From: an uncultured Myxococcales bacterium
GTDB lineage: Bacteria; Myxococcota_A; Polyangia; Polyangiales; Polyangiaceae
Assembly (NCBI GenBank): GCA_937872925.1
Contig: CALMUT010000265.1
Span: forward strand, 1 to 47,659
DNA length: 47,659 nucleotides
Reading direction: 5' to 3'
Shown here: positions 42,196-47,659 of the stretch, one piece after another
Numbering within the stretch: position 1 is the stretch's first letter
Layout: each line of letters begins with the position of its first letter
The notes under the pieces: model-generated
What the model was told of the DNA's origin: nothing
The model's input: the letters and a program-made list of their open reading frames with translations, nothing else
The model's database searches: none
Position numbers and translations under genes: made by a program

Positions 42196-44883
42196 ATGCG
42201 TACTCTCCAGGTTTTCGGTTTGGTGACGGCAGTGGCAGCGCTTCTTGGTTGCGGCGACGACGAAGCCACAAAGGGCTCGCCCGGTGGCGGCGGACAGGGC
42301 GGGGCCGGCGCTGCGGGCGGAGCCGGGGGCGCTGGCGTACCCGGTGTTCAGATCGACGGCCTCTCTGCACCGGTCAACGCGTACTTGGATGACCGAGGGA
42401 TGCTCAGCGTGGACTGTCAGACCAACGCAGACTGCATAGCGAGCCTTGGATACTTTCATGCGCGCGATCGCTTTGTGCAGATGGACTTGCGCCGACGCAT
42501 TACGACGGGACGTCTGACGCAAATGCTGGGCGCAGGTGTGCGCGCCACCGCATTGCCCATCGACTTCGAAAACCGCGCGCGTTATTCGACGCGCAGCGGC
42601 GAGCCGCTCGAAGATTCGATCTACGAGCAGTCCGACGCCGAGAGCAAAGCCATGATGGTGGCCTACGCCAGTGGCGTGAACGCCTGGATTGCGGACGTGC
42701 GTGCCGGGCGCAATGGCGCCCAGTTCCCGCGTGAGTACCAGCACCCCCTCTTGTTCGACTACGACCCAGAGCGCATCCCGGATTGGAAGCCGAGCGACAG
42801 CGTGGCCACGATCCTGGCGTTGATCAACTCACTGACCAATCGCGCCAGCTTGGAAATCGAATGGGGCAAGCACCGTGCGGATCTGAAAACGCGCTTTGGC
42901 GACGCGCAGGGCGAACTCATGTTCCGCGACTTGTTCGACGTTCGCCCCGACATCGACTCGCCCATCTTGCCTGGGTTCTCAGGAGCGACGGCGTCACTGT
43001 GGCGCGGCCCAGGACTGTGCGCTCCACGCGGCAACCCCGAACTCGCACCGTCTCGTGGGCAGAACGAGGGAAGCCCAAAGTGGCTCTTGGATCCCTGGAT
43101 GAGCGATCCCAGCGCGGACACGGGGATCGGATCCAACAACTGGATCGTCGGACCCCAAAACAGCGCGACAGGCAATGCATTCATGGCCAACGACCCGCAC
43201 CTGGGCATGAGCAACCCGGCGCTTGCGTACATCGCGCACCTGGATAGTAAGACCAATGGAAGCGGCGATCTGCACGTGGCCGGCCTGACCTTCGCGGGAA
43301 TGCCATTTGTGCTAGTCGGCCAGAACGAACATCTGTCCTGGGGCACCACGAACACGAACTTCGATCTTACCGACGTGTACGTCGAGGAGGTCAGCCCCGA
43401 CGGCAATAGCGTCAGCTTCAAGAATTCGGCAGTGCCGATTATCAAGAAGTTGACCACCTTTGCGCTTTCCGACGGGACGACGGTCGACAAAGAGCTGCAA
43501 TTCGTTCCGCATCACGGTCCCGTGTTGCCGCGCGCGGACGCCAGCGATCCGATGCTGACCATGCGCTGGGCAGGCAACGACATCAGCACGGACGTGAACT
43601 TTCTGATGGGGATCGCCCGGGCCAAGGACGTCTACGAAGCGAAGAGCGCGCTCGAGAGCATTACCGGCGTAGGATCGAATTGGGTGATCGCCGATACGAA
43701 GGGCAACATCGCCTACCTGCCCTACAACAAGGTTCCGAAACGCCCCTGGGCCACGGGGCTCGCACCGACCAGCGGTACCGAGGCCGTTCCCTGGTTGCCC
43801 CTGGACGGTCGCGGCGAATTCGAATGGGAGGGCCACTACGCCTACGGCGAACTGCCCCAGGCGATCAATCCTCCCCAAGGCTACCTCGCGACCGCCAACA
43901 ACGACATGACCGGCGGCCTGTTCGACGGAGATCCCACCAACGACAGCCCGGGCGTGTTTCAGACCAGCGTGGCGCCGGGGTACCGCCACAAGCGCATCAT
44001 GGACTTGTTGGGCGCCAAGGACGCACACGACATGGCGAGCATGGAGGCGCTCATTTCCGATACGTATTCACTCATCGGTGAGCAACTCGTACCCCACCTG
44101 CTCGCCGCTGCCAGCGGCCTTTCCCTCACAGAGAGTGGCAAGAAGGTACAGAACGCTTTGAAGTCCTGGTCGTTTGAGTGTCCGACCGGCCTCGAGGGAC
44201 CGGATGGCGCAAAGTCGCCGCTCAGTAACGACGCCAGTGCTTTGGTGCAAGCTTCGGGGTGCGCCGCGTTTCACGTGCTGCTCCGCGATCTGAATGACGC
44301 GACGGTCAAGGACGAAGGGGTGGCCGCCGAGCGCGGACCACACCTGGTGGTCGTGAAGATGTTGAAGGGCGAGGCCACCGCGGCGGGCGAAATCTACTGG
44401 GATGACGTCAGCACCAAAGCCGTAGTGGAAACCAAAGACGACATTGTTGCAGCCGCCTACGAGAGTGCAGGCAAGTTCCTCGTGGGCGCCCTGGGTAGCG
44501 ACGAAACCAGGTGGGCGTGGGGCCGGATCCACGCTCTTACCATGCGATCCGATGTGGACACCGCCAGCAGCGGCTTGATCACGGAATACAACGAGTCCGG
44601 ATTTGCCAACAACGGTGGTCTGTTTACAGTGGACGTCGCCAACCCGGTCAGCGACATGACGCAAGCCGAAGGCGCGGCCCTGCGATTCGTGTGTGAAGCA
44701 CTTCCCACGGGACCCAGTTGCGTGTTTCAGCTGCCCGGCGGTCAGTCCGGGCACGTGGATTCCGAGCACTATCAGGATTCATTGCCGGACTATCTCAGCA
44801 ACACCTCGCGGCCGCTGCAGATGGACGTCGCGGCTGCTGCCAGCAGCGCCGTCGAGCGAGTAACGTTCACGCCGCCGCCGTGA
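42196..44883 (+). CDS. Penicillin acylase family (S45) lipoprotein
   Basis: An 895-residue Ntn amidohydrolase precursor. The signal peptide MRTLQVFGLVTAVAALLGC ends with lipobox LLGC (Cys19), then a short Gly/Ala stalk. The alpha-chain region has GYFHARDRFVQMDLRRRI, typical of the family. The beta-chain starts at Ser313 in GIGSNNWIVGPQNSATG, the autocatalytic cleavage site and nucleophile, followed by ANDPHLGMSNP, GQNEHLSWGTTNTNFD and YLATANNDM. The C-terminal His/Arg region (TRWAWGRIHALTM) is present. In the family, heterodimers cleave acyl amides such as penicillins, N-acyl homoserine lactones or cyclic lipopeptides. The substrate here is unknown. Lipid anchoring would keep it at the cell surface or periplasm. 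Confidence 0.92.
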   Translation: MRTLQVFGLVTAVAALLGCGDDEATKGSPGGGGQGGAGAAGGAGGAGVPGVQIDGLSAPVNAYLDDRGMLSVDCQTNADCIASLGYFHARDRFVQMDLRRRITTGRLTQMLGAGVRATALPIDFENRARYSTRSGEPLEDSIYEQSDAESKAMMVAYASGVNAWIADVRAGRNGAQFPREYQHPLLFDYDPERIPDWKPSDSVATILALINSLTNRASLEIEWGKHRADLKTRFGDAQGELMFRDLFDVRPDIDSPILPGFSGATASLWRGPGLCAPRGNPELAPSRGQNEGSPKWLLDPWMSDPSADTGIGSNNWIVGPQNSATGNAFMANDPHLGMSNPALAYIAHLDSKTNGSGDLHVAGLTFAGMPFVLVGQNEHLSWGTTNTNFDLTDVYVEEVSPDGNSVSFKNSAVPIIKKLTTFALSDGTTVDKELQFVPHHGPVLPRADASDPMLTMRWAGNDISTDVNFLMGIARAKDVYEAKSALESITGVGSNWVIADTKGNIAYLPYNKVPKRPWATGLAPTSGTEAVPWLPLDGRGEFEWEGHYAYGELPQAINPPQGYLATANNDMTGGLFDGDPTNDSPGVFQTSVAPGYRHKRIMDLLGAKDAHDMASMEALISDTYSLIGEQLVPHLLAAASGLSLTESGKKVQNALKSWSFECPTGLEGPDGAKSPLSNDASALVQASGCAAFHVLLRDLNDATVKDEGVAAERGPHLVVVKMLKGEATAAGEIYWDDVSTKAVVETKDDIVAAAYESAGKFLVGALGSDETRWAWGRIHALTMRSDVDTASSGLITEYNESGFANNGGLFTVDVANPVSDMTQAEGAALRFVCEALPTGPSCVFQLPGGQSGHVDSEHYQDSLPDYLSNTSRPLQMDVAAAASSAVERVTFTPPP

Positions 44884-44932
44884 GCGGCACTGCGGGAACG
44901 CTCCCGGAGCCGGGAACAGAAGGGTATTCGCA

Positions 44933-45466
44933 GTGAAAAGCAGGCAACCAAGAACGCTACCGACATCTGAAGTAGGAGCGTGTGTTGTGGAAGCTTGGAG
45001 TGCAGTCAAGGCACCACGGATAGCGCTCATGCACGTTCTTGGGAACGAGTTTGGTGAAGAATCAGCCAACGCGTTCTTCGGAAAGCGACCGACGGAGGTA
45101 GATATTCGCTGTTTCGGTTTCCGCAACGCTACGCCGCTGCTCAGCCTGCCTCCCCGTGCAGCTGGCGCATACCTGGGAACATATCTGAGATCCCTGCTTT
45201 ACGAGTTAGAGCTTCAGGAAAACTCCGGACTCTTCTCGGACCTATTGACGCGAGCACATACATTGGCGTGTTTGTTGAGACCACATTTCTGGGACAGGGT
45301 TATTCGGCGCTGCTTGCCGAGCGAGTGCTACGATGCAACCGTTCTCACGGTTAGGCATTTGATCAACAAGAAGGACTTCTTCCGATTGAAGCAAGACAAG
45401 ATCGGTTTTCTTGAAGAGATGCTCTCTCGACCGCCTCCGGGTCAGGCTCCCCGCGTGGGAAAGTAG
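44933..45466 (+). CDS. Hypothetical protein of lower GC
   Basis: A 177-residue soluble protein with no signal peptide or recognised motif. It is mostly helical, with YLGTYLRSLLYELELQE, SGLFSDLLTRAHTLACLLRP, RCLPSECYDATVLTVRHLIN and a basic end. Codons ending in A or T are more common than in neighbours (for example the 45001-45420 stretch), suggesting recent acquisition. GTG 44933 has AGAAGGG eight bases upstream. It is followed immediately by a hairpin that may terminate transcription. The gene begins 49 bases after the acylase stop. I do not recognise its function. Confidence 0.55.
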   Translation: MKSRQPRTLPTSEVGACVVEAWSAVKAPRIALMHVLGNEFGEESANAFFGKRPTEVDIRCFGFRNATPLLSLPPRAAGAYLGTYLRSLLYELELQENSGLFSDLLTRAHTLACLLRPHFWDRVIRRCLPSECYDATVLTVRHLINKKDFFRLKQDKIGFLEEMLSRPPPGQAPRVGK

Positions 45467-45491
45467 GGCGCCCGACGAAAACGTGGCGCCC
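45466..45491 (+). terminator. Hairpin after the lower-GC gene
   Basis: GGGCGCC (45466-45472) pairs with GGCGCCC (45485-45491) across a 12-base loop, starting at the last base of the stop codon. Only a weak pyrimidine run follows, so its role as a terminator is tentative. Confidence 0.35.
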
Positions 45492-45512
45492 TCTTCCCGA
45501 TCGGCACTCCTT

Positions 45513-45820
45513 TCAAATCTCAGGGGTGCAGGACTGGGAGCCGCAGGCTTGCTGGTTGATGCAGCACTGGTTGCAAGCCGGGACCCACTCGGTGATACCA
45601 CCGCTCTTGAGTCCGGGACAGCAATGCTCTGCGGAGCACACGGCACTGGTCCATGGGTCCCCAAGCACCCCGTGTTGCACGTGCCGCAATTGCAGGTGTC
45701 GTCGAGCAAGTTGACGCAGTAGCCATTGCAAACATCGTTCTTGACCAGCACTCCTCCCACGGTGCATTCGGTGCAGCTGGCCACGCACCCTTGGGTGGAG
45801 CGAGGTGCGCAACGGAACGC
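45513..45820 (-). pseudogene. Cys-rich protein fragment with frameshift at a G4 run
   Basis: Two overlapping minus-strand frames complement each other. The upstream frame reads VASCTECTVGG, VCNGYCVNLLDDTCNCGTC and NTGCLG up to the four-G run at 45659-45662. The other frame continues DPWTSAVCSAEHCCPGLKSG, VPACNQCCINQQACGSQSC and TPEI to a TGA at 45513. One extra G would join them into one Cys-rich protein with more than 20 cysteines. No start codon or signal peptide is found before the in-frame TGA at 45821-45823, so the 5' end is also lost. It resembles Cys-rich tails of secreted myxobacterial proteins. A sequencing error could explain the shift but not the missing start. Confidence 0.5.
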
Positions 45821-45986
45821 TCACGAATGGACTGCGTTGGTTGCCTGGTTTTCTTGCTGGTTTGTGCGTCGCGCAGCGGAGTTGGCTAGCACGTGACGGC
45901 ACGGCACGCTTCCAGCGTGCGGGCGAGTGCCGGTGCCTCGCCCTGAACTCCTGTCAGTTGCCCGGATCTCCTCGCCGCTCCAAACA

Positions 45987-45992
45987 TAGACT
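45987..45992 (+). promoter_or_regulatory. -10 box for leaderless SUKH/TPR gene
   Basis: TAGACT, six bases before the ATG at 45999, with no ribosome site in the gap. The same geometry occurs at the other leaderless candidates in the window. Confidence 0.45.
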
Positions 45993-45998
45993 TCACCA

Positions 45999-47060
45999 AT
46001 GGCCCCGTCGAAACCCACCTCTCAAAAGCTGACGACCTCGATGAATCGCAGCCTCGATCAGATCAGCAGGCACCTGGTCCGGCTTCGGCGCCCACTGGCA
46101 AAACTGCTTGGTCCGGGCTTGGACTTCGCACAGATCGCGCAGCTCACCAACGAGCTTCCGTTCAAGCTCTCTCCGGAGCTCGTCGTGCTGTATTCGAGAG
46201 TGAATGGTTGCACGACGCGTGACCGAAGGCTGGGCGACCTCTGGATCATCCCTGGCTACCGCCTGCTTGCGCTCGAAGAGGCAATCGAGGTGTACGGGCA
46301 GCAGCGGCGATATGCAGCACGGCGCTGGAAGGCTGCGTGGTTTCCGGTGCTCACGGATGACGCAGGTGACTTCTTCGTCGTTGCGTGCGGCGCGCGGGCG
46401 GCACGCAGCGTGATCGCCTTCGAAAACGAAGAACCACGTCAGGAAGTGGAATACGTCTCTCTCGACCGGATGCTCAAGACGTTCGCGGAGGGATATGAAA
46501 AGGGCGCGTTCTCGGTCCGGCGTGGCGATTTGGATGTCGACGACGAAAAGCTGGCGAGTATCGCTCGCAAGCACAATCCGCGAGTGGCACGCTGGCAGGT
46601 CGCAAAGAAGTCGAGCGCAGAGCGGCGCGAGGAAGAAGCGAGAGCCCTTGCCGACCAGGCGCTGAAGCTGGGTTGGGCGCGGAACCCAGTCGAGGCGCAC
46701 GGGTTGTTCGAGCGTGCGCTGGCGCTGTCTTTCGAAACGCACTCACAGAAGGTCTATGTCAACGCGTTGTTCGCGCTCGTGTTTGTGTATGAGCAAGGGA
46801 AAATCAAACCGGCCAAACTCCGCTCTCAGGTCGAGAAGATCCTCGCGCGCGGACGCCATCACGCAGACGCCTACTGGAATGCGGCTTGCGCCTACGTGCT
46901 GCTCGGCGACCACGACAGCGCTATCGCGAACCTGCGGCAGGCCAAGCGCCGGGGGGTCGACCTGAAGCGGTGTCTTAAGGACAAGACGTTTGCACCACTC
47001 GCGTCGGACAAGCGCTTCATGGCACTGAAGCGATCCGCCGGACTCAAGTCTGCCCAATGA
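45999..47060 (+). CDS. SMI1/KNR4 (SUKH)-domain protein with C-terminal TPRs
   Basis: A 353-residue soluble protein. Residues ~40-175 fit the SUKH fold: DFAQIAQLTNELPFKLSPEL, VVLYSRVNGC, LWIIPGYRLLALEEAIEVY and WFPVLTDDAGDFFVVACGA. Many bacterial SUKH proteins neutralise contact-dependent or polymorphic toxins. After a charged helical linker (KKSSAERREEEARALADQAL), residues ~225-345 form TPRs (DAYWNAACAYVLLGDHDSAI, ANLRQAKRRG) ending with a DKRF motif often found at TPR ends. A regulatory or housekeeping role is equally possible, because no toxin gene is next to it. ATG 45999 is supported by the TAGACT box six bases upstream. Confidence 0.8.
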   Translation: MAPSKPTSQKLTTSMNRSLDQISRHLVRLRRPLAKLLGPGLDFAQIAQLTNELPFKLSPELVVLYSRVNGCTTRDRRLGDLWIIPGYRLLALEEAIEVYGQQRRYAARRWKAAWFPVLTDDAGDFFVVACGARAARSVIAFENEEPRQEVEYVSLDRMLKTFAEGYEKGAFSVRRGDLDVDDEKLASIARKHNPRVARWQVAKKSSAERREEEARALADQALKLGWARNPVEAHGLFERALALSFETHSQKVYVNALFALVFVYEQGKIKPAKLRSQVEKILARGRHHADAYWNAACAYVLLGDHDSAIANLRQAKRRGVDLKRCLKDKTFAPLASDKRFMALKRSAGLKSAQ

Positions 47061-47308
47061 AATCCACAATCAGAGTTCTGCGCCGCAAGACCATGGTCAT
47101 GGACCTGGTGCCTCGCCAGAGTCTGGTGGTGCGGCGCCAGTTCAGGAAGACTACGGGAGAACCTACCGCTTCCTCTCGCCGCGGCGAACCCTCGCGCCGC
47201 CAGAACGGGCGGGGGCGCACTCGCGCACGGCTTGTAAGTGCGGGGAGGACTCGCCCGTGTCAGAAGCGAAGTCATGGATACTCCGCGGTATTTGTCGGCG
47301 ACTCGTGA
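47057..47308 (+). CDS. Doubtful small basic ORF
   Basis: An 83-codon frame starting with an ATGA overlap on the stop of the SUKH gene. The product is very rich in Arg and Lys (LRRKTMVMDLVPRQSL) with no motif I know, and the third codon positions lack the strong GC bias of nearby genes. The overlap is the only argument for it. Otherwise the 287-base stretch 47061-47347 shows nothing. Confidence 0.2.
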   Translation: MKSTIRVLRRKTMVMDLVPRQSLVVRRQFRKTTGEPTASSRRGEPSRRQNGRGRTRARLVSAGRTRPCQKRSHGYSAVFVGDS

Positions 47309-47347
47309 ACGCTGGCAACCCAAAGCGCGCGGCCGGGAGATGAGACG

Positions 47348-47659
47348 ATGAAAAAACCAGTGTACGTGAGCCGTCGAACCGCATTGCTTGGCGTTGGCAG
47401 CGCCGTCACCTGGATTGCGTGCGGCTCGGAATCGACGAACTCCTCCCAGGGCACCGGCGGCAGCGGCGGTGGAGCAGCAGGGTCCGGCGGGGGGCTAGCA
47501 GGAGCCGGCGGTGGGACGGCAGGGTCCGGTGGTGTGGGCGGCGACGCAGGCGTCGGCGGTGGGCCGGCAGGAGCCGGTGGCGTGGGCGGCGCTGGAGGCA
47601 GCGGCGGCGCGCCCACCACCACAGCCACCACCGATCAAACCGTTTCCGACGCCCCCCGC
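47348..47659 (+). CDS. Tat-type stalked lipoprotein, truncated by window end
   Basis: The first 104 residues are visible. The N-terminus MKKPVYVSRRTALLGVG has a twin-arginine motif (SRRTALL), and the hydrophobic core ends in WIAC, so Tat export plus lipidation is likely. This implies the mature protein folds, perhaps around a cofactor, before export. A Gly/Ala stalk with repeats such as GGGPAGAGGVGG follows from about residue 35 to 90. The functional domain lies beyond the window, and the last ~15 bases may be low quality. ATG 47348 has GGGAG about ten bases upstream. Confidence 0.7.
   Translation, partial: MKKPVYVSRRTALLGVGSAVTWIACGSESTNSSQGTGGSGGGAAGSGGGLAGAGGGTAGSGGVGGDAGVGGGPAGAGGVGGAGGSGGAPTTTATTDQTVSDAPR

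Noticed and set aside
45821..46018. Minus-strand frame before the SUKH gene as a signal peptide for the broken Cys-rich gene
   Set aside because: It shares the frame but ends in a stop before the Cys-rich part, and its sequence is not a signal peptide.

Overview
The window is about 48 kb of high-GC, densely coding bacterial DNA. Several traits point to a myxobacterium-like Myxococcota, probably a relative of the Polyangiales (Sorangium/Polyangium side). These are eukaryote-like Ser/Thr kinases with a C-terminal membrane anchor, many lipoproteins with long Gly/Ala/Ser/Thr stalks, a MYXO-CTERM-like sorting tail, PilZ proteins of the Myxococcus paralog type, and large PAS/GAF histidine kinases. 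The taxonomic placement is inference from gene content. Both ends of the window look like contig edges: the first ~100 bases are almost pure G/C, and a lipoprotein gene is cut at each end.

Layout. 0-6.7 kb: a lipoprotein, a TPR/PEGA-like membrane protein and a Ser/Thr kinase on the minus strand, then a hybrid histidine kinase and a trypsin-like MYXO-CTERM protease on plus. 6.6-9.7 kb: a TetR/Old-Yellow-Enzyme pair with a clear operator, and a secreted acid-phosphatase-like lipoprotein. 9.7-12.3 kb: a second TPR/PEGA protein and a second kinase, now divergent. 12.3-16.5 kb: a hypothetical protein, a stalked lipoprotein, a C45-type Ntn hydrolase with TPRs translationally coupled to a FadR-type GntR regulator that has its own promoter-operator, and a PilZ protein. 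16.8-20.6 kb: a B12-binding radical SAM enzyme, a VWA lipoprotein and an EEP-fold lipoprotein. 20.6-24.6 kb: a Na+/H+ antiporter with a cyclic-nucleotide-binding tail, and a phosphofructokinase with unusual active-site residues. 24.6-33.0 kb: six minus-strand genes, namely a MacAB/Lol-like exporter (fusion protein, ATPase, two permeases), a membrane histidine kinase and a Cys-rich radical SAM protein. 33.1-40.3 kb: PilZ, a DUF2378/HNOB-like protein, a large secreted NlpC-like protein, a 57-residue CPXCG zinc-ribbon protein, an AlkC-type DNA glycosylase, another possible Cys-peptidase-like protein, a cyclophilin and a STAS-like protein. 40.3-47.7 kb is more accessory: a frameshifted beta-helix remnant, a stalked lipoprotein, a penicillin-acylase lipoprotein, an unknown gene of lower GC, a broken Cys-rich gene, a SUKH (SMI1/KNR4) protein with TPRs, and a truncated Tat-type lipoprotein.

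How genes may work together. The two kinase/TPR modules look like duplicated envelope signalling units. The exporter operon may be linked to the kinase and radical SAM enzyme downstream of it. Two Ntn amidohydrolases (C45, S45) are present. A recurring regulatory signal is a TANNNT -10 box ending 6 or 7 bases before the start codon in at least seven genes, which suggests widespread leaderless transcription; I used it to choose several starts. I see no CRISPR array, tRNA, rRNA, insertion sequence or phage module.
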